NCBI GenBank assembly: GCA_021162265.1
Contig: JAGGZA010000004.1
Span: 1 to 18,405, forward strand
Origin: Candidatus Aerophobota bacterium
GTDB taxonomy: Bacteria; Aerophobota; Aerophobia; Aerophobales; B3-G15
DNA length: 18,405 nucleotides
Direction: 5' to 3'
The notes below the pieces were generated by a model. It was not told the DNA's origin and ran no database searches. It was given only the letters and a program-made list of their open reading frames with translations. Both the position numbers and the translations under genes were made by a program. This document shows, piece by piece, positions 1 through 6,081 of this stretch; the first letter of the stretch is position 1, and each line of letters starts with the position of its first letter.

Positions 1-175
1 GGATAAGAGGAGTTATCCCGGATGGATTCGGAAAGGAAAGGGTGAGAGCAAGATTTGTATCAGGATCAGCATCTATAGCAAAAACTGACCTACCTTTCCA
101 CGCAAAATATTTAACTATCCCTGCGGTAAGGGTGGTTTTCCCTACCCCTCCCTTACCTGTAACTGCAATCTTCAT
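1..175 (-). CDS. cooC: CooC-like nickel-insertion/MinD-type ATPase, N-terminal part only
   Basis: The minus strand from 175 downward reads MKIAVTGKGGVGKTTLTAGI and later AIDADPDTNLALTL, and is cut by the window edge after about 58 residues. GKGGVGKTT (residues 7-15) is the deviant Walker A of the MinD/SIMIBI class, and AIDADPDTN is the second-strand motif typical of CooC proteins. CooC uses ATP hydrolysis to help insert nickel into carbon monoxide dehydrogenase or acetyl-CoA synthase in the cytoplasm. The start is set by AAGGA about 12 nt upstream on the minus strand and by a promoter further upstream. It is divergent from the MerR-led operon. Only the N-terminus is visible, so another MinD-like maturation ATPase is possible; the ADPD motif favours CooC. 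Confidence 0.8.
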   Translation of the reverse strand, partial: MKIAVTGKGGVGKTTLTAGIVKYFAWKGRSVFAIDADPDTNLALTLSFPNPSGITPLI

Positions 176-222
176 CTATTTGAAGTCCTTAAGAGCCTTA
201 AAATTAGCCAATAAATCATCTT

Positions 223-250
223 AGTATATCAAAAACTTCCTCTCTGTCAA
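223..250 (-). promoter_or_regulatory. sigma70-type promoter for the cooC-like gene
   Basis: On the minus strand, TTGACA (250-245) and TATACT (228-223) are separated by 16 bp. The inferred start of transcription lies about 40 nt upstream of the cooC-like ATG. The spacer differs from the one shared by the three promoters at 362, 2856 and 7315, so this gene is probably not under the same control. Confidence 0.65.
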
Positions 251-361
251 GGCAACTAACCGAGCTTTTGATTAATAATTTAAATTTAATTTTTTAATCA
301 CTCTTCTTGCTTTCTAAAAATAAATTTGCCTGAATAAGAGAGAGATTTTTGTATAGTAGAC

Positions 362-389
362 TTGACAAAAATTATTTCCATCATATAAT
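362..389 (+). promoter_or_regulatory. Promoter P1, first copy of the repeated promoter/operator
   Basis: TTGACA (362-367) and TATAAT (384-389) are both perfect consensus hexamers separated by the 16-bp spacer AAAATTATTTCCATCA. The same block recurs at 2856-2883 (one base changed) and 7315-7342 (identical). The spacer contains the small palindrome AAAT-T-ATTT, and ATTAT at 371-375 is inverted as ATAAT at 385-389 over the -10 box. Spacer sequence is not normally conserved in unregulated promoters, so a regulator probably binds here. The obvious candidate is the MerR-like protein encoded just downstream, which would make P1 autoregulated. The 5' leader is only about 20 nt. Confidence 0.8.
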
Positions 390-414
390 GAAACAAGAAA
401 TGCAAGGAGAAAGA

Positions 415-813
415 ATGCAAGACGATAAACCGCTTTATCCTATCAGCATTGCAGCAGAACTTTTAGAGGTTCATCCACGTACTCTCAGATTATATGAAAA
501 ACATGGCCTTATCAGTCCCAAAAGAAGAGGCAAGAAAAGATTTTTCTCTAATAATGATCTCAGATGGATACAGTGTATCAGAGAGATGATTCATGAAAAA
601 GGGCTAAATATTTCTGGGATAAAGCGCCTCCTTGCTCTTCTTCCCTGCTGGCAAATAAAAGGGTGCAGCGAAGAAGAAAGAAAAAGCTGCACCGCTTACT
701 ATAATAAAACCGAACCCTGCTGGAAATTAATTAAAAAAATCTGCCCTGAGAAATTTGAATTATGCAAAGAATGCAAGATATATAAAGAGCAAAGGAATAA
801 AATAACATTATAA
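415..813 (+). CDS. MerR-family transcriptional regulator with Cys-rich C-terminus
   Basis: This is a 132-residue protein. Residues 8-75 form a MerR-type winged helix with the signature HPRTLRLYEKHGLISPKR, followed by a second helical segment with GLNISGIKRLLAL. The C-terminal part has seven cysteines (78, 84, 92, 102, 110, 117, 120), including a final CKEC, suggesting a bound Fe-S cluster or metal as the sensor. The chosen ATG has AGGAGA 4 nt upstream; a TTG at 349 in the same frame lies upstream of the promoter and cannot be the start. It is the first gene after promoter P1, so it likely controls itself and the two other operons with the same promoter. MerR activators usually need a 19-20 bp spacer; the 16-bp spacer here suggests repression or a different mechanism. 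The ligand is unknown. Confidence 0.85.
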   Translation: MQDDKPLYPISIAAELLEVHPRTLRLYEKHGLISPKRRGKKRFFSNNDLRWIQCIREMIHEKGLNISGIKRLLALLPCWQIKGCSEEERKSCTAYYNKTEPCWKLIKKICPEKFELCKECKIYKEQRNKITL

Positions 814-854
814 TAATTAATTATAGAATACCAATAAAGGAGGAATTTTAAAAA

Positions 855-1058
855 ATGCCAAGAGGAGATGGAACTGGTCCTCCTGGAGGAGGAGGAAGAG
901 GTACAGGAAGAGGTGGAAGAGGCGGAGGATTTGGACTGGGACCTGGAGGAGATTGTATATGTCCCAACTGCGGGACAGTCGTTTCTCACGCAAGAGGTAC
1001 TCCCTGCTACCAGATCTCCTGCCCTAATTGTGGGACAAGGATGACGAGGAAAAGATGA
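855..1058 (+). CDS. Small Gly-rich zinc-ribbon protein, DUF5320-like N-terminus
   Basis: This is a 67-residue protein. It opens with MPRGDGTGPPG, the start typical of DUF5320 proteins, followed by a Gly/Arg-rich run to about residue 32. A compact ribbon follows: CICPNCG (C34, C36, C39), C51 and CPNCG (C56, C59), enough to bind one zinc or iron ion. A near-perfect AAAGGAGGAA lies about 10 nt before the ATG. The TGA overlaps the ATG of the next ATPase gene by four bases (ATGA), so the two are translationally coupled and probably act together. A role as an accessory or metal-carrier subunit for the downstream ATPases is an inference; no catalytic residues are visible. Confidence 0.8.
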   Translation: MPRGDGTGPPGGGGRGTGRGGRGGGFGLGPGGDCICPNCGTVVSHARGTPCYQISCPNCGTRMTRKR

Positions 1059-1891
1059 TAATCTCAATTGCAAGCGGGAAAGGAGGAACAGGTAAAACAA
1101 CTGTAGCAACTAATCTCGCTTTGTCCGTAAATGACAATATTCAATTTCTCGATTGTGATGTGGAAGCTCCTAACGCTTCTATATTTCTAAAACCTGTATT
1201 AGAGGAAACCAAACCCGTTTATTACCCTTTCCCTCAATTAATAAAGGAAAAGTGTAATTTTTGTGGAGTATGCAGTAAGGTATGTGAGTGGAACGCTATT
1301 GCAGTAGTTAAAGAAAGGTGGCTTTTCTTCCCGGAACTATGTCATGGGTGTGGTGCTTGCTGGGAACTTTGTCCTGAGAAAGCTCTAAAAAGGAAGGAAA
1401 AAGTCCACGGAGTAATAGAGAAAGGCAAAGCTGGAAAAATTGATTTTGTTCAAGGAAAACTTACTGTAGGAGAAGCCGTTCCACCTCCCATAATTAAAGC
1501 AGTTAAAAAGGAAATTAACAAAAGAAAAGATGTAATTATAGATGTGGCTCCAGGAACAGGATGCCCTATGGTGGAAGGGGTAAAAGAAAGTGATTTTTGT
1601 GTACTTGTTACAGAGCCAACTCCTTTTGGATTTAACGATCTTGTTCTGGCTATAGAAGTTTTGAAGGAATTGAACATTGCCTTTGGAGTAGTAATTAACC
1701 GCTCTGATGTGGGAGACACCAGAGTTGATAACTTCTGTGAAAAAAACAGTATTCCTATTTTTCTACGGATACCTCTTGATAGGGAAATAGCAAGGGCTTA
1801 TTCCAGAGGGGAAGCTATAGTTAACCAGGATAACGGCTGGAAGGAAAAATTTAGTCAGCTTTTCCAGAAGATTAAACAAAAAGACAAATAG
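1055..1891 (+). CDS. MinD-superfamily ATPase with inserted 2[4Fe-4S] ferredoxin domain (COG1149), copy 1
   Basis: This is a 278-residue protein. The Walker A GKGGTGKTT (8-16) and the DCDVEAPN motif (33-40) mark a MinD/Mrp-type P-loop ATPase. A ferredoxin insert follows with two complete motifs, CNFCGVCSKVC (67-77) and CHGCGACWELC (96-106). DVAPGTGCP (163-171) is the switch region. COG1149 proteins are cytoplasmic and implicated in Fe-S or metal-cluster transfer in anaerobes; in Desulfovibrio such a pair belongs to the orange-protein complex. The start at 1055 has AGGA upstream and overlaps the preceding stop; an upstream ATG at 1028 lies deep inside the previous gene and is less likely. The next gene starts on the base after this stop, and the paralogous pair probably forms a heterodimer. 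Confidence 0.9.
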   Translation: MIISIASGKGGTGKTTVATNLALSVNDNIQFLDCDVEAPNASIFLKPVLEETKPVYYPFPQLIKEKCNFCGVCSKVCEWNAIAVVKERWLFFPELCHGCGACWELCPEKALKRKEKVHGVIEKGKAGKIDFVQGKLTVGEAVPPPIIKAVKKEINKRKDVIIDVAPGTGCPMVEGVKESDFCVLVTEPTPFGFNDLVLAIEVLKELNIAFGVVINRSDVGDTRVDNFCEKNSIPIFLRIPLDREIARAYSRGEAIVNQDNGWKEKFSQLFQKIKQKDK

Positions 1892-2767
1892 ATGAAAACA
1901 CTAACAGTTATAAGCGGTAAGGGTGGAACAGGAAAAACAAGTATTGTAGCATCTTTTGCCAGCCTTGCAAATAATAAAATTTTAGCGGATTGTGATGTGG
2001 ATGCGGCTAATCTTCATCTTTTACTTCATCCTGAAGTCAAAAAATCCTTTAATTTCAAAGGAGGGAAGCTTGCTATAATTGATAAAGAGAAATGCACAAA
2101 ATGCGGAAAATGTGAAAAAATTTGCCAGTTTGAAGCAATTAAAGATTTTACTGTTGATCCCATATCCTGTGAGGGGTGCTCTCTCTGCATGCATATCTGC
2201 CCTGTAAGTGCTATAAAAATACAGGAGAAAATAACAGGATGGGTATACGTTTCGGATACAAAGTATGGTCCCATGGTACATGCAAAGCTGGGAATTGCAG
2301 AGGGAAATTCTGGTAAACTGGTAACTCAGGTTAGAACTACTGCTGAAGAAGTAGCCAGGGAAAAGGGAGCAGAAATTATTTTAATTGATGGTTCTCCTGG
2401 CATAGGATGTCCGGTAATCGCCTCTTTAACAGGAGCAGACCTTGCTCTCATAGTGACAGAACCTACCTTATCTGGAATATCTGATCTTGAAAGAGTGGGA
2501 GAGGTATGTAATCACTTTAACATTCCCTGGGTAGTCTGCATAAATAAATTTGATATAAATGAAGAGAATACAGCAAAAATACAAGCAGAATGCAATCAAA
2601 GGGGAATAAAGGTTGTAGGTAAAATTCCCTTTGATGTTAACTTTATCCACGCTTTAGTTAATAATATACCCTTAATAGAATATTCTTCCAATAAATCCAG
2701 TAGCGAAGTTAAAAAGATGTGGGAAGAAATACTTGATATTCTAATAAAGTATAAGAAACATTCCTGA
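1892..2767 (+). CDS. MinD-superfamily ATPase with inserted 2[4Fe-4S] ferredoxin domain (COG1149), copy 2
   Basis: This is a 291-residue paralogue of the upstream gene. It has Walker A GKGGTGKTS (9-17), DCDVDAAN (33-40), ferredoxin motifs at C68/C71/C74/C78 and C93/C96/C99/C103, and the switch motif DGSPGIGCP. The ATG directly follows the TAG of copy 1 with no gap, which implies coupled translation and fixed stoichiometry. Family knowledge points to ATP-driven assembly or transfer of Fe-S or mixed-metal clusters in the cytoplasm. The segment between the ferredoxin insert and the switch carries GPMVHAKLGIAEGNSGKLV, conserved in many COG1149 proteins. No terminator is obvious after the stop; a new promoter (P2) begins about 90 nt later. 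Confidence 0.9.
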   Translation: MKTLTVISGKGGTGKTSIVASFASLANNKILADCDVDAANLHLLLHPEVKKSFNFKGGKLAIIDKEKCTKCGKCEKICQFEAIKDFTVDPISCEGCSLCMHICPVSAIKIQEKITGWVYVSDTKYGPMVHAKLGIAEGNSGKLVTQVRTTAEEVAREKGAEIILIDGSPGIGCPVIASLTGADLALIVTEPTLSGISDLERVGEVCNHFNIPWVVCINKFDINEENTAKIQAECNQRGIKVVGKIPFDVNFIHALVNNIPLIEYSSNKSSSEVKKMWEEILDILIKYKKHS

Positions 2768-2855
2768 ACTACTTCCCCACCTGGAACTTCTTCTTAACAT
2801 TATATAATTATACAATTAATGAACAAAATAAATTCAATTTAAAATGTCCACATAC

Positions 2856-2883
2856 TTGACAAAAATTATTTCCACCATATAAT
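2856..2883 (+). promoter_or_regulatory. Promoter P2, second copy of the repeated promoter/operator
   Basis: TTGACA (2856-2861), a 16-bp spacer AAAATTATTTCCACCA and TATAAT (2878-2883). It matches P1 at every position except one T-to-C change in the spacer. It lies about 35 nt upstream of the first DUF5320-like gene. Flanking sequence beyond the block is not conserved, so this is not simply a recent duplication of a larger segment. Confidence 0.8.
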
Positions 2884-2916
2884 AAAAAATCAGGAAGTAT
2901 AAAAAGGAGGGAAAAG

Positions 2917-3135
2917 ATGCCAAGAGGTTTTGGAGGAAGATTCTGGGGACCTGGCTACTTTGGCTGGGGAGGTTTCTGGGGAAGAGGTAACCCTTTTCCT
3001 TTTTGCAGGTTTTTCCCCTGGCTTCCCAGATGGTGGTGGGCCAGTCCTTACTTTTCCCAGTACGCTTCCACACTCCCGGGATATCAACCATATTATTTTA
3101 ACCCGGGAATAAATTATCCTTATTATAGATGGTAA
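2917..3135 (+). CDS. Small Gly- and aromatic-rich protein, DUF5320-like, without coiled coil
   Basis: This is a 72-residue protein beginning MPRGFGGRFWGPGYFGWGGF, with more than a third of its residues Phe, Trp or Tyr and a WWW triplet at 39-41. The MPRG start and Gly-rich pattern recall DUF5320 proteins, but the usual C-terminal coiled coil is absent. There is a single Cys (residue 30). AAGGAGG stands 6 nt before the ATG, so it is well translated. It is the first gene after promoter P2. The composition looks low-complexity, sticky and possibly self-assembling or membrane-associated, but there is no signal peptide or clear membrane helix. Function unknown; no better family match is recognised. 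Confidence 0.75.
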   Translation: MPRGFGGRFWGPGYFGWGGFWGRGNPFPFCRFFPWLPRWWWASPYFSQYASTLPGYQPYYFNPGINYPYYRW

Positions 3136-3163
3136 ATTCAATGATCTTAAAGGAGGTTTAAAA

Positions 3164-3451
3164 ATGCCTTTTGGAATAGGACCAGTTGGTTGGTTTTTTG
3201 GTCCTTATTGGTGGTATCAATGGTTTAATCCATGGTACCTATGGAGAGGATTCGGGGGATATCCTTATAACTACTGGACGCCAGGATGGGGGTTTCCCTA
3301 CAGTCCAGTCTCCTATATGCCGTATGGGGCACCTCTTGGTTATAGCCCGGGGCCAGCAGAAGAAAAATCCCTATTAGAAGAGCAAAGAAAAACTCTCGAA
3401 GCACAATTAGAGGACATTAAGAAAAGAATAGAAGAATTGGAAAAATCCTAA
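3164..3451 (+). CDS. Aromatic-rich DUF5320-type protein with C-terminal coiled coil
   Basis: This is a 95-residue protein. Residues 1-64 are very rich in Trp, Tyr, Phe, Gly and Pro (for example GPYWWYQWFNPWYLW). Residues 65-95 switch abruptly to a charged heptad segment, EEQRKTLEAQLEDIKKRIEE, that should form a coiled coil. This two-part layout is that of DUF5320 proteins, often found next to NifX-like and Mrp genes in anaerobes. AAAGGAGG stands upstream of the ATG. The coil closely resembles those of the protein at 3543 and of the NifX-like protein at 3951, suggesting that they pair. No cysteine is visible, so it is unlikely to ligate a cluster through thiols. Confidence 0.8.
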   Translation: MPFGIGPVGWFFGPYWWYQWFNPWYLWRGFGGYPYNYWTPGWGFPYSPVSYMPYGAPLGYSPGPAEEKSLLEEQRKTLEAQLEDIKKRIEELEKS

Positions 3452-3458
3452 TAAATAG

Positions 3459-3505
3459 TTTACCCCCCAGTCTGGTCCTTAACTAAACCAGATGAAGGGG
3501 GTAAA
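3459..3505 (+). other. Intercistronic mRNA hairpin between two DUF5320-type genes
   Basis: TTTACCCCC (3459-3467) pairs perfectly with GGGGGTAAA (3497-3505), and inside it TCTGGT (3471-3476) pairs with ACCAGA (3487-3492), leaving small internal loops and a 10-nt apical loop. There is no proper T-tract after it, so it looks more like an mRNA stability or processing element, or a weak attenuator, than a full terminator. It separates the 3164 gene from the 3543 gene and could adjust their relative expression. Confidence 0.6.
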
Positions 3506-3527
3506 ATTATGCTTTTAGCACTATACA

Positions 3528-3538
3528 AAGGGGGTGAT
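3528..3538 (+). promoter_or_regulatory. Ribosome binding site that fixes the start at 3543
   Basis: AAGGGGGTGAT is a near-complete match to the anti-Shine-Dalgarno complement. It covers an in-frame GTG at 3534, which therefore cannot be the start; the ATG at 3543 lies 4-5 nt downstream. Confidence 0.75.
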
Positions 3539-3542
3539 TTTA

Positions 3543-3887
3543 ATGGGAGGATATAGACATCGATATATGTATTATGCAACAGGACTTCCTGGTTGGATGA
3601 GGTTTGGATTTTCTCCAGGATGGTTAGGCACATCTCCAACAGGAATGGGTCCTGGTGCAACTTACCTTTTAACAGGAACATGGCCAACACCTCAAGCCCA
3701 GGCTTTTTGGCAAAGTATGCAAACAGGACAAACTCCTTATCCTGGTGCTATGCCGCCTGGTTACTCTCCTGCACCAGGAACACAACTTAGCAAAGAACAG
3801 CAGCTTCAGTTCCTGCGCAATCAGGCTGATTATCTAAAACAGGAACTTGATAAAATCAAGGAACAAATAGCCAAGCTGGAGACATAA
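3543..3887 (+). CDS. DUF5320-type Gly/Pro/aromatic-rich protein with C-terminal coiled coil
   Basis: This is a 114-residue protein from the ATG at 3543 (MGGYRHRYMYYATGLPGWMR). The first 75 or so residues are rich in Gly, Pro, Thr, Trp and Tyr. Residues 79-114, starting LSKEQQLQFLRNQADYLKQE, form a coiled coil. The phrase SKEQ-L--LRNQA is shared almost word for word with the coil of the NifX-like protein downstream (SKEQELSMLRNQA), strong evidence of common origin and probable partnership. No Cys or catalytic motif is visible. Its TAA lies inside the left arm of a strong terminator, so it is the last gene of the first P2 transcript segment. Function unknown beyond a likely scaffold role. Confidence 0.8.
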   Translation: MGGYRHRYMYYATGLPGWMRFGFSPGWLGTSPTGMGPGATYLLTGTWPTPQAQAFWQSMQTGQTPYPGAMPPGYSPAPGTQLSKEQQLQFLRNQADYLKQELDKIKEQIAKLET

Positions 3888-3917
3888 AAAGGGACAGGGT
3901 TCCCTGTCCCTTTTTAT
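3884..3917 (+). terminator. Strong intrinsic, bidirectional-looking terminator
   Basis: ATAAAAAGGGACAGGG (3884-3899) is perfectly complementary to CCCTGTCCCTTTTTAT (3902-3917), with a TT centre. The stem is followed by its own T-run and preceded by an A-run, so it could stop transcription from both sides. It overlaps the stop codon of the preceding gene. The NifX-like gene begins 33 nt later with no visible promoter of its own, so the downstream genes probably depend on read-through here. Confidence 0.9.
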
Positions 3918-3950
3918 ATAACTTTGCAAAGAGCCATGAGGAGGAGGTAA

Positions 3951-4592
3951 ATGAAAATAGCTGTAACTTCTATGGGGAAGGATTTAGATTCTCAAGTAGA
4001 CCCCAGGTTTGGTAGATGTCAATATTTTATTATAGTAGACCCTGAGAGCATGGAATTTGAAGTAATGCCAAATTCCAATATCCAAGCCGGAGGTGGGGCA
4101 GGTATTGCCACCGCACAGATGATAGCACAAAAAGGTGTGGAGGCTATCATAACCGGTAATGTTGGTCCAAATGCTTTCCAAACCCTGTCTGCAGCAGGGA
4201 TAAAAATTATAACTGGAGTTTCTGGAACAGTAAGAGATGCTATAGAAAAATATAAAAGAGGCAAACTTAATTCTGTTGAAAATCCAAGTGTAGGGGCTCA
4301 TTTTGGAATGGGCGGTACAGGGTACTCAGGAGGAGGGTTTGGAATGGGACGCGGAATGGGAATGGGACGCGGAATGGGAATGGGACGCGGAATGGGAATG
4401 GGACGCGGAATGGGATGGGGAGTGGCACCAAATTATCCTCAAACCTCCTATGGAACAGGACAGGTAAATCCACCGATGGCACCTCAAATGTCCAAGGAGC
4501 AAGAGCTTTCTATGCTTAGAAATCAAGCTCAAACAATTGAACAGCAATTAAAACAAATCAAGGAAAGAATAAAGGAACTGGAAAAAGACTGA
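3951..4592 (+). CDS. NifX/ORP-like metal-cluster protein fused to Gly/Met repeat and coiled coil
   Basis: This is a 213-residue protein. Residues 1-108 are a dinitrogenase iron-molybdenum cofactor (NifX/NifB C-terminal, MTH1175-like) domain: MKIAVTSMGKDLDSQVDPRF, FGRCQYFIIVD, then GVEAIITGNVGPNAFQTL and AAGIKI. Residues 115-160 are Gly/Met/Arg-rich, including a fourfold GMGRGM repeat. Residues 180-213 are a coiled coil (SKEQELSMLRNQAQ and onward). Such domains hold Mo- or Fe-containing cofactors or, in the Desulfovibrio orange protein, a Mo-Cu-sulfide cluster. Only one Cys (23) is visible, compatible with non-covalent cluster binding. GGAGG precedes the ATG. The family domain is typically 100-120 residues, so the C-terminal half is an added DUF5320-like module. 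Mrp follows 44 nt later. Confidence 0.85.
   Translation: MKIAVTSMGKDLDSQVDPRFGRCQYFIIVDPESMEFEVMPNSNIQAGGGAGIATAQMIAQKGVEAIITGNVGPNAFQTLSAAGIKIITGVSGTVRDAIEKYKRGKLNSVENPSVGAHFGMGGTGYSGGGFGMGRGMGMGRGMGMGRGMGMGRGMGWGVAPNYPQTSYGTGQVNPPMAPQMSKEQELSMLRNQAQTIEQQLKQIKERIKELEKD
4341..4412 (+). repeat. Four perfect 18-bp tandem repeats inside the NifX-like gene
   Basis: GGAATGGGACGCGGAATG is repeated four times without a mismatch (4341, 4359, 4377, 4395) and continues imperfectly. It is in frame and encodes GMGRGM each time. Being a multiple of three, copy-number change by slippage would alter linker length without breaking the frame. Confidence 0.95.
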
Positions 4593-4636
4593 AAAGAGTA
4601 AAAACGTAACAAAGTATAATCTCTAAGGTTGCTTAA

Positions 4637-5491
4637 ATGAAAGAAAAAAGTAGCGAAAAAGTTGAATCACAGAAAATACAACAGGAGAAAATAAGAGAAA
4701 ATATAGAGAAAATATCTCACAAGCTTCTAATTATAAGTGGCAAGGGAGGAGTGGGTAAAACCACTGTAGCAACAAACCTTGCTTTTAGCCTGGCACTTAG
4801 GGGGAAAAAAGTAGGACTATTGGATGTTGATATCCATGGTCCAAATATACCCAAGATGGTAGGAGTTGAAGGAGAAAAACTCTCAGCATTGCCTGATGGA
4901 AGAATAGAACCTATTTTTGTATCCCCAGGGGTCAAAGTAGTAAGTGTTTCTCCCCTTCTCAGAAATAGTGACACGCCGGTTATCTGGCGAGGTCCTTTAA
5001 AAATGAAACTCATAAGTCAATTCCTATCAGATGTTGAGTGGGGGGAATTGGATTATTTAATAGTTGATTCACCCCCCGGAACAGGGGATGAGCCTCTAAG
5101 TGCCGCCCAGCTTATATCTTCTCTCACCGGGGCTATTATAGTTACCACTCCTCAAGAGGTTGCCCTTCTTGACTCTCGAAAGGCAGTAAACTTTGCACGA
5201 GCTCTTAACATTCCCATAATTGGAATAATTGAGAATATGAGCGGATTTACCTGTCCAAAGTGCGGGGAAACGACATATCTTTTTAAAACGGGAGGTGGAG
5301 AAAGGTCTGCTCGAGATCTCGATGTTCCTTTTCTGGGAAAAATACCTCTTGACCCTGAAATTGTAGATTCCGGAGATAAAGGTGAACCATTTGTTGTCAC
5401 TCATAAAAATAGTTCCAAGCAAAACCATATGGATAAAATAGTAGACAATATTATTAAAGAAATAGAGAAAATAACGAAAACAAAAAAATAA
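4637..5491 (+). CDS. mrp: Mrp/NBP35-family Fe-S cluster carrier ATPase
   Basis: This is a 284-residue protein. A charged N-terminal extension (1-28) is followed by Walker A GKGGVGKTT (35-43), the Mrp signature DVDIHGPNIPKM (63-74), DSPPGTGDEP (144-153) and ENMSGFTCPKCG (199-210). The CPKC pair (C206, C209) is the bridging [4Fe-4S] ligand set at the dimer interface of Mrp/ApbC/NBP35. These proteins carry Fe-S clusters to apo-enzymes in the cytoplasm; Mrp is also a partner of the orange protein in Desulfovibrio. A perfect TATAAT lies at 4615-4620 but with no -35 box at the right distance, and the ribosome site (AAGG) is weak. It probably belongs to the same transcript as the NifX-like gene. Confidence 0.93.
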   Translation: MKEKSSEKVESQKIQQEKIRENIEKISHKLLIISGKGGVGKTTVATNLAFSLALRGKKVGLLDVDIHGPNIPKMVGVEGEKLSALPDGRIEPIFVSPGVKVVSVSPLLRNSDTPVIWRGPLKMKLISQFLSDVEWGELDYLIVDSPPGTGDEPLSAAQLISSLTGAIIVTTPQEVALLDSRKAVNFARALNIPIIGIIENMSGFTCPKCGETTYLFKTGGGERSARDLDVPFLGKIPLDPEIVDSGDKGEPFVVTHKNSSKQNHMDKIVDNIIKEIEKITKTKK

Positions 5492-5561
5492 AAAAAATAT
5501 AGTATAAGCCTTGCAAATACCACAGGGGAAATAAGAGATCAAACCTTAGAAGGAGAGAAAA

Positions 5562-6080
5562 GTGAATGTCTGGATTAGAAAATATGGTGATCCCATTTTA
5601 AGAAAAGTATGTCAGCCAGTTGAAAGGATAGGAAAAGTAGAAAAACGTATATTTTCTCAAATGGCACAAATACTCTTCGAAGATTATGCACTGGGAATTG
5701 CTGCTCCTCAAGTAGGTCTTTCTCGAAGAATTATAGCAGTAAGAACAGATGGATACCTTTTGCAACTTGCCAACCCTCTTATTCTGGAAAGAGAAGGAGA
5801 AACTATTTTAACTGAGGGCTGCTTAAGTATCCCTGAGGTATTTGTAAAAGTTCCCCGGTTTCAAAAAATTAAGGTAATGGGAATAGACGAAACCGGTAAA
5901 AAAAGGATAGTAAAAGCTGAAGGAATACTTGCAAGAGCCCTGCAACACGAAATTGACCATCTTAATGGAATTCTTATCGTGGATTATGCCACGGATAAGA
6001 AAAGAACTAAGATCAAGCACAGACTGGACCAACTCGCCGATTACACAAGAATGTTATTAAGGGTAAAAAATAAAAAGTAG
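5562..6080 (+). CDS. def: Peptide deformylase
   Basis: This is a 172-residue protein with all three family motifs: GIAAPQVG (46-53), EGCLSIP (with the metal-ligand Cys) and HEIDHLNG (with both metal-ligand His and the catalytic Glu). It removes the formyl group from the N-terminal Met of new proteins, using Fe2+ in most bacteria, in the cytoplasm. The start is GTG with AGGAGAG 5 nt upstream; an ATG four bases later is out of frame. def usually sits beside fmt or priA; here it is wedged between mrp and a COG1237 gene in the metal-cluster locus, which is unusual. Downstream the next ATG begins one base after the stop, so the genes are coupled. Confidence 0.95.
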   Translation: MNVWIRKYGDPILRKVCQPVERIGKVEKRIFSQMAQILFEDYALGIAAPQVGLSRRIIAVRTDGYLLQLANPLILEREGETILTEGCLSIPEVFVKVPRFQKIKVMGIDETGKKRIVKAEGILARALQHEIDHLNGILIVDYATDKKRTKIKHRLDQLADYTRMLLRVKNKK

Positions 6081-6081
6081 G

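Noticed and set aside
349..414. Upstream TTG start for the MerR-like gene, adding 22 residues
   Set aside because: The extension would encode the promoter itself (TTGACA 362, TATAAT 384). The ATG at 415 has AGGAGA upstream and begins the conserved domain.
699..1109. Minus-strand Ser-rich open frame
   Set aside because: Its Ser/Thr/Cys runs are the antisense of the Gly/Arg-rich and zinc-ribbon gene at 855; no ribosome site, and it overlaps three good genes.
4341..4412. Possible CRISPR array
   Set aside because: The 18-bp units are directly adjacent with no spacers, and they code in frame for GMGRGM.
4267..4547. Two minus-strand frames with repeated Ser-His or Phe-Arg-Val-Pro units
   Set aside because: They are the antisense reading of the 18-bp tandem repeat inside the NifX-like gene.
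4593..4620. Internal promoter before mrp
   Set aside because: TATAAT at 4615-4620 is perfect, but there is no recognisable -35 box 16-18 bp upstream.
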